Below are positions 37,029 through 53,170 of a stretch of 64,000 bases of DNA, piece after piece; the first letter of the stretch is position 1; every line of letters starts with the position of its first letter. The position numbers and the translations under genes are program-made. The notes beneath the pieces are model-generated. The model saw nothing but the letters and a program-made list of their open reading frames with translations. It ran no database searches and had not been told where the DNA came from. Source of the DNA: Ovis canadensis (Eukaryota > Chordata > Mammalia > Artiodactyla > Bovidae). Location: contig NC_091251.1 in NCBI RefSeq assembly GCF_042477335.2, forward strand, positions 83,467,501 through 83,531,500. The letters are read 5' to 3'.

Positions 37029-37215
37029 AGAGGCTTCCTGGTGGCTCAGACAGTAAAGAACCCACCTGTTCAGTCCCTGGATTGGGAAGATCCCCCGGAG
37101 AAGGGAATGGCAACCCACTCTGGTATTCTTGCTTGGAGAATCGCATAAACCGAGGAGCCTGGTAGGCTGCAGTCCATGGGGTTGCAAAGAGTTGGACATG
37201 ACTGAGCAACTTACA
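37029..37215 (+). repeat. Bov-tA SINE
   Basis: Forward copy with a deletion in the tRNA-like head (after 'aacccacctg'), then a complete body ending near 'gactgagcaacttac'. Confidence 0.9.
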
Positions 37216-38582
37216 CACAGGACAGGGGAGAAGTGGAGGGAATTCCCAGGACAACAGTCAAACAGCAGGTCTGAGAGCCACCTGCAGGTTGAAGTAGTTC
37301 TTTTCACAAAGGCACAGTCAGCTCGCCAGGTCATGCTTGCCTTCAGGAGTTTGTTCAGGATGGAAATCCTTTTCTTTTTATTCTTTCTGAAGGGAGTGCC
37401 TTTCTCATTTGTCTGTCTAGCTCTAATTCGTACTAACAGTACCTGTTAGATTAACAGTAGGTTAGCAGATCTGGCTGTTACAGAAGTCTAAGAATCAAAT
37501 AGTGGAAGATTGAAGCAAGGTATTAACAAAGAGAATAAAAGGGGAAAAAAATGCAAGTTAAGAAACTTGGGGAATTTAGACTGAATGTGGAGGAGAGCCT
37601 GTCTGAGGATATCTCCGAGATTTCTGACACAGGCCACTGTATTAATGATAGTGTCATTAATGGTCGTAAGAACACAGCAGGAGATGCTAGTTCAAAATAA
37701 AAATGAATTCAGTTTTGGATATGTGCACTCTGAAGTAAAATTAGATGGACCAGTCCTAGAAGTGAAGCCCAGGATAGAGGCTCGCTCATTCATTCATCCT
37801 ACACTCATTTATCTGTGAGGATTACAGAGATAAATGACTTCCTTCCTTCCCTTAAAAAAGCTCATAATCTAGAAGGGGAGACAAATACATAAGCAAATGA
37901 TTTATAATGTAGTGTGACCATTTAAATATGTGCAAGGTATAATGATAGCTCAGAGGAGAGAATGTTTTGCTTTGTCTCAGTGGGGGGTGAGGGGGGTGGT
38001 GAGGGTCAGCCAGTATTTGGAGGACTGAGCTAAAAAGGAATTTGACCAATAGCCAAGGCAAGAGAGAATATTCCCACACATACAAAGGTACATACTGAAT
38101 ATTTTACCCACCATACCAAAACTAGTTAACTATTATTTATGCGTATGACACAAAGAAGAAAGTGAAACTGAGTAAATAGACAAGTGTCAGATCTTAAGGA
38201 ATGTGGAGCTTTTGCTGAGGCAGTAAGAAGTCACTGAGGTGATTGGAAGAGTCAAAGTAGATACTAGGATTCACCAGTTGTTGCTTCCAAAGAGAATGTT
38301 GGTCCTTCTGAGAGCCCGCTGAGAAAGAGAACATAGTCTCCTATCTTCGTCTTTCTAACGGTTACAGTTCTTTTATGAGGATTTTATTTTTTAGCAATCA
38401 TGAAGAAATAAAGAGTAAAATGACCCCCTTGCCCTCCCCATTTTTTTAAAATGAAACATGCTAGAGTGGTGATTTGAAATCCATCACAGCACCCTCTTTT
38501 TGTTAAAAAAAAAAAAAATTCAAAGTGCTTCTTTTATTACCTAAAGTGAATTCCTATAGGTATTATAAGCCACTTGTGGTGG

Positions 38583-38716
38583 GCTAAGTTAGTTCAGTTC
38601 AGTTCAGTCGCTCAGTTGTGTCCAACTCCTTGTGACCCCATGGACTGCAGCATGCCAGGCTTCCCTGTCCATCACCAACTCCCGGAGCCTACTCAAACTC
38701 ATGTCCGTTGCTAAGT
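38583..38716 (-). repeat. BovB 3' end with target-site duplication
   Basis: About 120 bp of BovB 3' end in reverse orientation (38590-38709). The 7-bp duplication gctaagt is at 38583-38589 and 38710-38716. Confidence 0.85.
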
Positions 38717-38717
38717 A

Positions 38718-39128
38718 GAGGTGCCCCCAAAACATATCCAGATTCTAATCCCTGTGAATGTTACCACTGACGGCAAAAAAGGGACTTTGCGAGGGAGACT
38801 ATTCTGTGGACTCAGTGCAGTTACCTGGTCACAGAGAGAGAGAGAACTCGGACAGCAGCGGAGAAAGCAATTATGACCACAGAGGCAGAGACAGGAGTGA
38901 TCTGGCCACAAATCAAGTCAGGCCAGCTGTCACTGGAAGCTGAAAGAGGCAAGGAATGGATTTCCTCTAGGGCCTCTACAGAAACTGTGGCCTTGCTGCT
39001 ACCTTGATACTGACCCAGTGAGACTGATTCTGGCCTTCTGACCTCCAGAATTATGAGAGAATAAATTTCTGCTCTTTTAAGTCACCAACTTTGTGATACT
39101 TTGTTACGCAGCCATAGTATACGAATAC
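38718..39128 (+). repeat. MLT1-type LTR (ERVL-MaLR) remnant
   Basis: Blocks of an old mammalian MaLR LTR: 'ctaatccctgtgaatgttac', 'aagggactttgcgag', 'gacctccagaattatgagag', 'aataaatttctgctctttta' (LTR poly(A) region) and 'tttgttacgcagccatag'. It is a solitary, non-coding LTR. A short BovB inserted at its left edge. Confidence 0.7.
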
Positions 39129-39919
39129 AGTACTTAAAATTAATATAATGCCATATAGCAAAGTAAAGGAGAAACAAAAACTAAATAAACGCTGTTAGTG
39201 ATAGGATTTTTCTAAATGGGAAACAGTGTTTGGCAAAGTTCCAAACAAAACCAAACATAGTAATTATGTTCCTGGAAATTTTAGTGTGTATTGAAAGCAT
39301 TAGCCATTGTTTTCTCAGCATCTACCAAACAGAGGGTGTTTAATAAAAGCTGGGTATGTGGGTGATGATGGATGGATGTATTAGATACAGAGGGATTCTA
39401 TTTTAAAAGTCCCAAATTTAATACACAGGCAGAAATTACATATGTCAGAAGTACCTTTGAAAATTTATTGTATAGTTTATAAAATAAAGTGTACAAATTT
39501 ACATGTTGGACACCAAGATACCATTTCTCGATAAAGCTGAGAGCCTTTAATTTTTCCCCCACATTAGTCTGGGTACTGTGTGAAGGCTTTGGATCTCTTT
39601 AGGGTCCCATTCAGCACTGAGATGCTCTTGTTGTAAGAGCAAATGAGACTGAAACTGATTGAAAGACAGTAGATTCCTATTTCCTATCTCAGTGCTCACA
39701 GTATTTGTTTATTGTTTGGTATGATAGCTGCCCACACTATAATTTTGGATCTTTTTCTTGTGATTAATGAGCATAGTTCAGTATTCCCACAGTTAATTAA
39801 GTGGGCTGATTATGGGACTCCATCTTCAGTGAATGGTGGTCTTGTCTCATCCTTTCTGCTGGTGAGTGGTTCTCATCTTGCCTTGATTTTTCTCCCCTAG
39901 GGGCATGTGGCAGTGTCTA

Positions 39920-40112
39920 AAGTCCCTGGTGGCTCAGACAGTAAAGAATCCGCGTGCAAGGCGGGAGACCTGAGTTTGATCCCTGGGTTGGGAAGATCCC
40001 CTGGAGGAGGGCATGGCGAACCACTCTGGAGAATCCCCATGGACAGAGGAGCCTGGTGGGCTACAGTCCGTGGGGTTGCAAAGAGTCAGACATGACTCAA
40101 CAACTAAGCACA
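39920..40112 (+). repeat. Bov-tA SINE
   Basis: Forward copy from ccctggtggctcagacagta to 'caacaactaagcacaaag'. Overlapping ORFs on both strands are SINE translations. Confidence 0.92.
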
Positions 40113-42969
40113 AAGACATTTCTGGTTGTCAAGGCCGAGAATTGGTGGGCAGAGTGAGGTGCTGCTGGCATCGAGTGAGGCCAGGGACACTGCTAAACCG
40201 GCTACCGTGCGCACAACAGCCCCCTCTGCAAACACTTATCCGGGTCCAAAGTATCAGCAGTGGCAGGATGGGAAAACCTGAGCTAGACTGTGTGTGTACT
40301 CTGCTTTTGTCATGACCCCTTTGCATTGTCCTCCCTGATGGCAGAGTTTCCTGTAGCAGAACTGAACTTTACTGGGCTGCAGGGAAGGATGGGTATAAGT
40401 CTTTGCAGGATTAAACATATTTTTAAATGAACCTCCTCTTAATTTTATCAAGGTAATAACAGTCACACATATGTGGATGTACATGCCATGTGTATATGTG
40501 TGTGTGCACTTATGCAGGAGGACTTGGAACACTTTCCTGCCCATTCTTCCCCACCTCTAGTTCCGTTTCCCAGAGTTTGCAGCATTTAGAGTTTTGTTTT
40601 GACTTCTTTTGGGGAGTTACCTCTCTAAGTGTAAATCATATTCTTCTACTGTTATTTATTAAGATATTATTTATTGACACCTCATTATGTAAGGTGAGGA
40701 TTTAGCTTGAGTATACTAGTCCTTCTTCTAATTGTCGTTAGTTTGTATTCAATAATTCTTTTTCTGATTATTTGTGACTCTAAACAATACATTTAAAGTT
40801 TTGTTTTTGTTTCTTAGATGGGGTCATTTTACTCTGCTACGTTGCATATATATATACTTGTATATATACCGTGCTTGCTTTCCCCTGTTCTCTATTTCCC
40901 GTCGTCCTTCTACTGTACCCTGATATTGTCAAGGCTGACAATATTTACTTTCTGTTTTATAATCTATCTTGTCATTAATGTTTTATGAATAAGTTGAGTC
41001 TAAAGTTGAAAAACCAGTCAATAGCATTTATAGGATATAAATGTGAATCCAGTGTGAATCTAGTTCACTGAAGAACCATGCGGTATGTTGGGACCCTAGA
41101 ACTTTCTCTGTGCCTGCAGGTATCTCACTTCTGTGACACAGAAAGGAGTATGTTCTTTGTACTCTCGTGTTCTATTTTCTTTTACTATGAGTGCTCTAAA
41201 ATCACACCACATTTAGTTGGTAAACTGACATTTAAGTACACATTAAGAAAGATCAGAAGTGGTGGCACAGTTGCATAGGAGATATTCAATAAATGAATGG
41301 CCTGCATGACACTATCAGGGAGAAAAAAAGACAAGAGGAAAATGAAGGAAAGCACAAGAAAGAAAAGAATTTCAAAATAAGAGTGCATTCCAAATGGCCT
41401 GCTTTCTGAGGGTTGAACTGTATTTGAATAACTCATGTCCCTCAATCCAGTTCCAAAGATAATATTGCTGCTGCTGAAACTTGGGCTTTGTACTGTAACC
41501 AGAGTTTATTAATTGTCCTATTTCATTGAGGTAAAAATGCAGAGCAGACAGAACACTGGAGTAACTAGCTGGAAATATTCCACTGCTTCATGGGAAGCAG
41601 CTTTCCAAATGATTCCTGTGGAGGCCAAACTCTTGGTCTAGCCAAAATAGCACTAAAGTGTGCCTTGATGGTACATTAAAGGAGAAAAATTTCCCCAATT
41701 TACTTGATTCAGATTTACAGCCTTTCCGCCCCCTCAAAGACATAGCATTGATTTCTTTAATATAAAAAACTAATTTCCTAAAATAGATTGCTAGTAACTG
41801 CTTGCAGTTATTTATTTAGAGAGGGTTGTGCCAAGTATTGCTTGTTTGAGTTCCTGTAAAAGGCTGAATTAATTTCATAATTTTCATAATTAATGTTATT
41901 CTTCTTCTGTAAGAATTTGCTATTAGTGTGACTGGTTATTACCATATCTTGTTTTGATAGCTCTCAAAGCATCTTTAACATTATAAATAAGGTATTAAAA
42001 CACTGATCGTATGTTTTGCTTTATAGATCATATTTGATAAAACCTTTTGTTTTTCACTTAATATTGACATTTTTCATTTTATTATAAACATAGCTTTTAA
42101 TGGCTACATATTATTCTACTAGATATACCTACCATAATTTACTTAACCAGTTTATCATCATTGAGCATTTAGGTATTCTTTGTTTTCAGTGTAATAATGC
42201 GTAATGAGTATTTTTGCATACAGTGATTTCTCTGATATTAGCCTTATTTTCTAAGATGCACGCTCCCAGGGGTCAAATATTATAAATGTTTTCAAGGTTC
42301 GTTGTTGAGATTACATTCTGAAGTCAGTTCCAATTTACGCTTAATTGTCCAAATGATAGAACAGAATTTTAAAAGTATTTCACTATTGTTTTGGTTTATG
42401 TGTCAAAATGATCCAAAAAACTGTTAAAAAGTAAATATGTGGAGATAAAGCATTTGGCTGACTATGTACATATTTTAACAATTCCTCAATATTAGGCCAG
42501 AAGCCATTATTCATACTCATGATGACTCAGACATGGAAAAATACTTCTAATTTTTGCAGCATATAAGAAGATGACAGTTACGGAACTGAATGACTAGCCA
42601 GATCTGCTGACTTGAAAAATAGAATTAGGATTTGAACATAATAGTCAGTCTCTGTTTAAAAGTCTAAACATTTTTTCACTTTGAATTTGGGACTCTGCTG
42701 TATTTACAGATATTTTTAAAAAAGTAGAAAATAATAGAGAATTAATTTGAAGTTGCTAAGATGTATGCCACTGTTGTCTGAAGTTGCAGTTACAGCTATC
42801 TTCATTAAGCTGTTAGTGTGGTTATATTTTCTGAAGTAATGTTCTAATTTAGAGATTAAGACTGAGTGCTAAATGTTTAATTTATTTAAATTTAGGTAAT
42901 TAAAAAGCAATTCTTTTGGGATTATTTCAGTATTATTTTTGCCTAAAGCAAAGTTACTTGCTTTTTAAA

Positions 42970-43258
42970 AATTGATTTATTTATTTATTTTTAATGGATA
43001 ATTGCTTTACAGTATTGCATTGGTTTCTACCAAACATCAATGTGAATCAGCCATAGGTTTACGCATGTCCCCTCCCACTTGAACATCCCTCCCACCTCCC
43101 TCCCCATCCCACCCCTCTATGTTGTTATCCAGCCCCCATTTGAGTTTCCTGAGTCATACAGCAAATTCCCACTGGCTATCTATTTTACATATGGTAATGG
43201 ATGTTTCCATGTTACTCTCTCCATACCTCCCATCCTCTCCTCCTTTTCTTCTCATGAA
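42970..43258 (-). repeat. Ruminant L1 3' UTR fragment
   Basis: T-rich tail (atttatttatttattttta), then 'gctttacagtattgcattgg', 'gtgaatcagccataggttta' and the C-rich 'ccctcccacctccctcccca' block, the reverse of a ruminant L1 3' UTR. Confidence 0.8.
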
Positions 43259-43297
43259 AAGTTACTTGCTTTTTATATTTACTAATATACAATTTAT

Positions 43298-43435
43298 GGG
43301 GCTGTCTAAGTGGTGCAGTGGTAAAGAATCCACCTGCCAATGCAATAGATGCAAAGAGAAGTGGGTTCTATCCCTGAGTTGAGAAGATCCCCTGGAGTAG
43401 CAAATGGCAACCTGCTTCAGTATTCTTGCCATACT
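43298..43435 (+). repeat. Bov-tA SINE, 3'-truncated
   Basis: A tRNA-like head with an inserted 'gatgcaaagagaa' segment and the first part of the Bov-A body, ending at 'ttcagtattcttgcc'. Confidence 0.85.
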
Positions 43436-44171
43436 TGTTTTCTCCTATTTAAAAGTGAAACAAATCCTAGCTACATTTTTTGAAGATTATTATCTTGATA
43501 ACTTACTCCCTGACAAAGAAACTAATGCAAAATAGGTAATTTTTTAAGCAAATTTTGTGATGTATTTCCATGTATAACACTGAAAACCTCCTTGCTTTAA
43601 GCCCTTGGAAGGAAAGTTTTTTTTTAAACAACACTTTCAACTGTAATATGAAAGAGGGATGCTGAAAATGAACACTGATGTTCCTTTAATCTCATGCTTC
43701 ATAGTGACAAATCAGAGACCTTCTGAAGACTTGGTTCACATACATATAGTATGTAACAAAATTCCCTTCCCAATGTCAAATTAGAAGCTAATATTTAGAG
43801 CTTTTTCAGGTTGAATATATAAACCAAGTCTTTGGAATGTTAAATATAAAAAATTGTGTCCCTGTAAATAACATTATTACTTATGTTTAGGAACTTTGGA
43901 ACAAACTTGTAAAGATTTATTGGTTGAACTAATTAATAATTTTTGTGATGACATTCACTTTAGAACATATGCATTTGGAAAAATAGAATTTGGGCATTTC
44001 AAGTAGAGGAAAAAATTCCAGATCTGAGGTTTTTAACTCTTTTTTAAAAATTTTTTATGTTTAAAATATGTCTACAATCTGCCCCTCTAGGATTATTCTA
44101 GGAAATTATTCTAGGAAATCTTTCACTGTTAAAGCATGAAGATTCCTACTTGTAATTAAATTATATATTCC

Positions 44172-44480
44172 AGTCTTTGGGACTCTGTGGGAGAGGGAGA
44201 GGGTGGGATGATTTGGGAGAATGGCATTGAAACATGTATAATATCATATATGAAATGAATCACCAGTCCAGGATTGATGCATGATACAGGATGCTTGGGG
44301 CTGGTGCACTGGGATGACCCAGAGGGATGGTACAGGGAGGGAAGTGGGAGGGGGGTTCAGGATGGGGAACACGTGTATACCCGTGGCAGATTCATGTTGA
44401 TGAATGGCAAAACCAATACAATATTGTAAAGTAATTAGCATCCAATTAAAATAAATAAATTTATATTAAAAAATAAAAAT
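44172..44480 (+). repeat. Ruminant L1 3' UTR fragment
   Basis: Forward orientation: 'gggagagggtgggatgattt', 'gggctggtgcactgggatga', 'gcaaaaccaatacaatattg', then an A-rich tail (aattaaaataaataaattta). Confidence 0.88.
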
Positions 44481-44540
44481 AAATTGTCCTTGCCCACTGT
44501 TGAGCAGTGTGTAAATACATTTTAAAAAATAGCTGTGTCT

Positions 44541-44665
44541 GGGACTTCCCCTGTGGTCCAGTGGTTAATACTCCATGCTCCCAATGCAGGGGCACAGCTT
44601 TGATCCCTGATCAGGGAGATAAGATCCTTCATGTCACATGACCCAGCTAAAAAAAATTAAAATAC
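44541..44665 (+). repeat. CHR-type tRNA-Glu SINE
   Basis: Forward copy: 'ggacttcccctgtggtccag', 'tggttaatactccatgctcc', 'atccctgatcagggag', then an A-rich tail. Confidence 0.85.
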
Positions 44666-45180
44666 TAAATAAAAAATTTTTTAAATTAAAAATAAGTATG
44701 TCACGCAAAAAGTTCTAAATTATTTGATCAACCCTGATAATAGATTATAATTTTAAAATGTTTAAAATTTTTGTTCTTAAGTAAAACTTATTTTTTTAAG
44801 CATTTCACTGTTTTCTTTCTAACTTTGTAGTTATAACATGTAAAGACCACATATGGTTTTCAAAATGCTTATGTTTTCATACTTGATGAACTTTGTTCAC
44901 CTTATGGCATGTTTAAAAAACTGATAATTAGAAGATCGTGTCACTTAAGAGCTAAACAGTGCTAAAAAATGAAAGTATACAGGAGTTTTTTGTTAATATA
45001 GTGATAGCTTAAAGAAACCCAAGTATATCTTGAGAGGATATGTTAATAACTTGCTTTAAGAAATGATGATCCATATCTTTGATTCAATAGGAAATGTGTG
45101 ATGCTATTATCAAGTCTTAGTATCTGCTCACCTGCCTTTTTTATGGCATAAACATTGTAAAGTTAAGGACTTCTCAAACT

Positions 45181-45640
45181 TTGTTGTTGTTGTTCAGCCA
45201 CTAAGTTGTGTCTGACTCCCTCAACCCCGTGAACTAACCATAGCACACCAGGCTTCCCTGTCCCTCACTATCTCACAGAGTTTGCTCACATTCATGTGCA
45301 TTGAGTTAGATGCTCTCTAATCATCTCATCCTCTGCCACCCGCTTCTCCTCTTGCCCTCAATCTTTCTCAGCATCAGGGTCTTTTCCAATAAGTTGGCTC
45401 TTTGCATCAGGTGGCCAAAGTATTGGAGCTTCAGCTTCAGTCCTTCCAATGAATATTCAGGGTTGATTTCCTTTGGGATTCACTGGTTTGATTTCCTTGC
45501 TGTCTAAGGGACTCTCTAGAGTCTTCTCTAGCACCGAAATTCAAAAGCATCAATTTTTGGCACTCAGCCTTCTTGATGGTCCAACTCTCACATCCATACA
45601 TGACTACTGGAAAAACCATAGCTTTGATTTAGGATTATAT
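45181..45640 (-). repeat. BovB 3' fragment with (GTT)n start
   Basis: A (TTG)4-like start, then reverse BovB sequence through 'gtggccaaagtattggag' to 'atccatacatgactactgg'. The short frame with MYGCESWTIKKAE is the reverse-transcriptase C-terminal region. Confidence 0.9.
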
Positions 45641-46181
45641 AAACGTTTTTAATGCTCTTATTTTTACCTATGGTATCACTAATTTTAACATGAAACTTCC
45701 GTTTAAGGACAAATTTGGTTCTTTTATGAGCCTTTTAATTTTCATCTTTTCTGTGATCACACTTCTGGAACATGTGGAATGAAAATGTAATTTCATACTC
45801 CCTATGATGAGAAAGAAAATATATTCCCTTATCACAGGATGAAGGTATTGTTTCCATCTGAATATATTATATCCTAGGTAGCCTGGAAAAGTGAATGTCT
45901 CTGAAAGTATGATTTAGCTTTTATACTTGATGAAGCTTTATTTACATAGACAGTTTTTAGAAACTGTTGTCAACGAAAATTTATATTTGGACAATGTAGT
46001 CTGTGAGTACTGACTAGTGAGTAGTGGGTTGTTCTTAAGTAATTATTATTTGAACTAATGCAACTTAGGTAGTTAGACAACCTTAGGAATTGCTAAACTC
46101 TATGAGGACATTTTCTTTATGGATCATAAGTTTTCAACTTTCCCCCAAGTCAATACTTCAGCTTTAAATTTAATGTGATTG

Positions 46182-46412
46182 TCAAATAGCTGGGCTTCCC
46201 TAGTGGCTCAGACGGTAAAGAATCCACCTGCAATGCAGGAGACCTGGGTTCGATCCCTGGGTTGGGAAGATCCCCTGGAGGACGGCATGGCAACCTACTG
46301 TGGTATTCTTCCCTAGAGAATCCCCATGGCGGGCTAGTCCATGGGGTTGCAAAGAATCAAACTTGACTGAGTGACTAAGCACAGCACACAGCACACAGCA
46401 CATCAAATAGCT
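46182..46412 (+). repeat. Bov-tA SINE just upstream of exon 4, with target-site duplication
   Basis: Forward copy at 46192-46402 ending in 'cacagcacacagcacacagc'. The 10-bp duplication tcaaatagct is at 46182-46191 and 46403-46412, about 90 bp before the SLC38A6 exon 4 acceptor. Confidence 0.94.
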
Positions 46413-46489
46413 ATAGGTAGTAGTGGAATAGCTTTCTTCCATGTAAGACTCGGCACACAGATGGTATTGTGCAAAAATAACAATTATAA

Positions 46490-49682
<3,193 letters not shown>

Positions 49683-49722
49683 GTGATGGTGGCGAGCACC
49701 ATAATAATTCAGAACATTGGAG
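49683..49722 (+). CDS. SLC38A6: SLC38A6 coding exon 5 (40 nt)
   Basis: Acceptor tgttcttttatag, then VMVASTIIIQNIG plus one base before gtaagc. It matches the human VAGTIIIQNIG segment with small changes. At 40 nt it is a very small exon alone between a 3.1-kb and a 12.7-kb intron, and it starts the next membrane helix. Confidence 0.94.
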
Positions 49723-51014
49723 GTAAGCAATTGAAAGTGCACAGCTTATGCCTAGATGTGGTGGAAATGATTTCCTCCTTTGGTTTCTTGCTTGCTACAG
49801 GTCCAGCTGGGAACCTAAACCTCTGTAGACATAGGTATCTCAGAAGCCCTGTGTGTTGACCTATTAGTCTTTCTTTCTTTAAAAGATCCTTTTTAGCAGC
49901 CCTTGTAGAACAATAGCTTCTAAATTCAGCTAAACCCTTGCTTTCAATCTTGTTATTAGGTCTGTAACACACCTCTGAAACACTGGTTTTCTGTAGTTGT
50001 GGTAGTGGTGAAGTACAGCTTGGAAAAACTCTCCAGGTGATTCTGGAGTAGTTCCCCTCTGTTTTTGTCCTGATCACCTGCTGTGATGTATACTGCTTTA
50101 GAAGGAGGGATGTTCCATGGCTGTGAACAGTCATGTGTAGAAAGGCAATCTCCTTTTGTAAGCACAAAATTGAAAGTGACCGTGTAGTGTACAAAATAAA
50201 CAAGCTTGAGACAAATAAAAAGTATTCTCACATTTTTCAGAATTCCCTATTTTCGCATTAAAAAAAAAAATGATCTGGTATCAAGAACTACAGAAACAAA
50301 AAGTACTGTTAAGTTAATTATTCATCATTATTGACTAAATGTATTAAACATTTAAATCCAAAATCCTATGGGAATCATGTTTGTATATGTTGTAAAGAAG
50401 TTACATCATGCAGAACAATGTCTTAATTTTCTTTTACCATTTACTTGAGTGCTAAATAAATGTTTTTAGTGTAAAGTTAAATACACAGAGTTAATATGCA
50501 CCTTGAATCTTTCACAAGATTGTATGGTCAGAGGAAATATTAATCTTATTTGTTTATCTTACTATTATTTCAGTTTACGTTGAGTTCAGCAAAATTCCGT
50601 ATTTAATTAAGTTCAACAAAATTCCATCTTTAATGAGTTTCTTGGTCAAGGAAAAAATTAGCATTCCAACAATAAATTGTATTTGCCATTGTTTTGGAAA
50701 TCCTGAACATTCATGTTTTAATTCTTTGAATTTTCAGGGCAATATACATATGTATATTTATATACACACACATAATAATTGAAGGAAAAGAATGCTTTCT
50801 TGGATGTCATACCAAATAATTTCCTTTTTAACACACCTACTTCACTCTTCACATTAGAAGTCAGTAACCTGTCTTTTCCCTAATGAATCTAGAAAATGCC
50901 ATGACTTTAAGATCTACTTTGGATTATTTTGTTTTAGCTAGTATGCTTAAATGTGTACTGGTAATGTCCCTAACGTGAAAACAATCCCTCATTTTCCTCT
51001 CTCTATGATTGTTG

Positions 51015-51258
51015 TTGTTAGTCACTAAATTGTGTCCATCTCTCTGGTGACCCCATGGATTGTGGCCCGCCAGGCTCCTCTGTCCATGGGATTTCCCAGA
51101 AAAGAGTACTTAGTGAGTTGCCATTTCCTTTTTTTTTTTTTTTTATTTGTGAGTTGCCATTTCCTTCTCCAGGGGATCTTCCTGACCCGGAGATCGAACC
51201 CATGTCTCTTGCATGGGCAGGTGAATTCTTTACCACTGAACCATCAGGGAAGCCCCTC
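51015..51258 (-). repeat. Bov-tA SINE interrupted by a poly(T) insert
   Basis: Reverse copy with complete body and head. At 51113-51166 an 18-bp stretch of the SINE (gtgagttgccatttcctt) appears twice, with T16 and 'attt' between the copies. Confidence 0.9.
51113..51166 (-). mobile_element. Candidate poly(A)-only retroinsertion
   Basis: The duplicated 16-18 bp (51113-51130 and 51149-51166) looks like a target-site duplication around a tail-only insert (T16 on the + strand, A16 on the - strand). L1 machinery can leave such extreme 5' truncations. Replication slippage is the alternative. Confidence 0.5.
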
Positions 51259-51874
51259 TGTATGATTACTAAGAACCATCGATCACAGTTTGTATTCGAT
51301 CTGAATTTGTGGCTATGGCAAATGCCTGCTGCTGTATTCTCAGTATCCTTCACCCGAATCGCTTCCTTGTCCTCTAAGCTGGTATGCAACTGTTATTGTT
51401 CCTGACTGTTTTAGCACTTGCTGTTATTACGTCGAAGCTACCTCTGTATATGCTTTCTTCCCTCACTATTATTATCAGCTCCTCCAAGTCAAATATTACT
51501 CTCGTTTTTTTTGTACTTCTGGAACCTAGCACAATATTTGGGACTTGATAAACCTTTTATTCAACTAAATATTAGCTGAATATAATTTGTATGTGCTGTT
51601 TTCAAGTACTTTGTAATATTCTAGCCGTATTTATCAAGAAGACGACCAAAGGGGACTTCTAGACTGATCACTAGCTTTAAATATTTGAAAAGCTGAACAT
51701 GAAACATGGAAAGATATTAGAGTAATTTAGTATTGTTCTGAAGGGCAGAACTGGTTCTCACGGGTAGAAATCTACAGTGAAGCTGGTTTGGTTTCATTTG
51801 AAATACTAAGGTTTGTGATAATGGAAATGTCCTACACTCCTTTGAAAAAGTTCTGGTATTCCTGAAAAAATAGC

Positions 51875-53170
51875 TTCAGTTCAGTTCAGTTGCTCAGTCA
51901 TGTCCGACTTTGCAACCCCATGAATTGCAGCACACTAGGCCCCCCGTCCATCATCAACTCCCGGAGTTCACTCAAACTCACGTCCATTGAGTCGGTGATG
52001 CCATCCAGCCATCTCATTCTCTGTCATCCCCTTCTCCTCCTGCCCCCAATCCCTCCCAGCATCAGAGTCTTTTCCAATGAGTCAACTCTTTGCATGAGGT
52101 GGCCAAAGTACTGGAGTTTCAGCTTTAGCATCATTCCTTCCAAAGAACACCCAGGACTGATCTCCTTTACAATGGACTGGTTGGATCTCCTTGCAGTCCC
52201 AGGGACTCTCAAGAGTCTTCTCCAGCACCACAGTTCAAAAGCATCAATTCTTCGGCACTCAGCCTTCTTCACAGTCCAACTCTCACAGCCATACATGACC
52301 ACGGGAAAAACCATAGCCTTGACTAGGCAGACCTTTGTTGGCAAAGTAATGTCTCTGCTTTGAAATATGCTATCTAGGTTGGCCATAACTTTCCTTCCAA
52401 GGAGCAAGCAGCTTTTAATTTCATGGCTGCAATCACCATCTGAAGTGATTTTGGAGCCCAAGAAAATAAAGTCCCTCACTGTTTCCATTGTTTCCCCATC
52501 TATTTGCCGTGAAGTGATGGGACCAGATGCCATGATCTTAGTTTTCTGAATGTTGAACTTTAAGCCAACTTTTTCACTCTCCTCTTTCACTTTCATCAAG
52601 AGGCTCTTTAGTTCTTCTTAGCTTTCTGCCATAAGGGTGGTGTCATCTGCATATCTGAGGTTATTGATATTTCTCCCAGCAATCTTGATTCCAGCTTGTG
52701 CATCTTCCAGCCCAGCATGTCTCATGATGTACTCTGCATAGAAGTTAAATAAGCAGGGTGACAATATACAGCCTTGACGTATTCCTTTTCCTATTTGGAA
52801 CCAGTCTGTTGTTCCATGTCCAGTTCTAACTGTTCCTTCTCAGGAGGCAGGTCAGGTGGTCTGGTATTCCCATCTCTTTAAGACTTTTCCACATTTTATT
52901 GTGATCCACACAGTCAAAGGCTTTGGTGTAGTCAATAAAGCAGAAGTAGATATTTTTCTGTAACTCTTGCTTTTTCAATGATCCAACGCATGTTGGCAAT
53001 TTGGTCTCTGGTTCCTCTGCCTTTTCTAAATCCAGCTTGAACATCTGGAAGTTCACAGTTCACTTACTATTGAAACCTGGCTTGGAGGATTTTGAGCATT
53101 ACTTAGCTAGCATGTGAGATGAGTGCAATTGTGTGGTAGTTTGAACATTCTTTGGCATTGCCTTTCTTTG
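51875..53170 (-). mobile_element. BovB LINE, 3' 1.3 kb
   Basis: The longest BovB piece in the window. On the - strand, fragments of the reverse transcriptase are readable: CFIDYTKAFDCVDHNKMW (the motif A region with its catalytic Asp), then an open 191-residue frame at 52599-52024 with FLGSKITSDGDCSHEIK and MYGCESWTVKKAECRRIDAF. Frames are separated by stops and shifts, so it is inactive. A (GGGATT)-like run at 53168-53205 borders it. Confidence 0.92.

Noticed and set aside
49709..50203. 164-residue - strand ORF
   Set aside because: No recognisable motif. It is antisense in an AT-rich intron and overlaps the end of exon 5. It is taken as chance.
52024..52599. 191-residue ORF as a cellular gene
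   Set aside because: It is the BovB reverse-transcriptase C-terminal region. Related fragments occur at 3460, 31526, 36578, 45181 and 55000.
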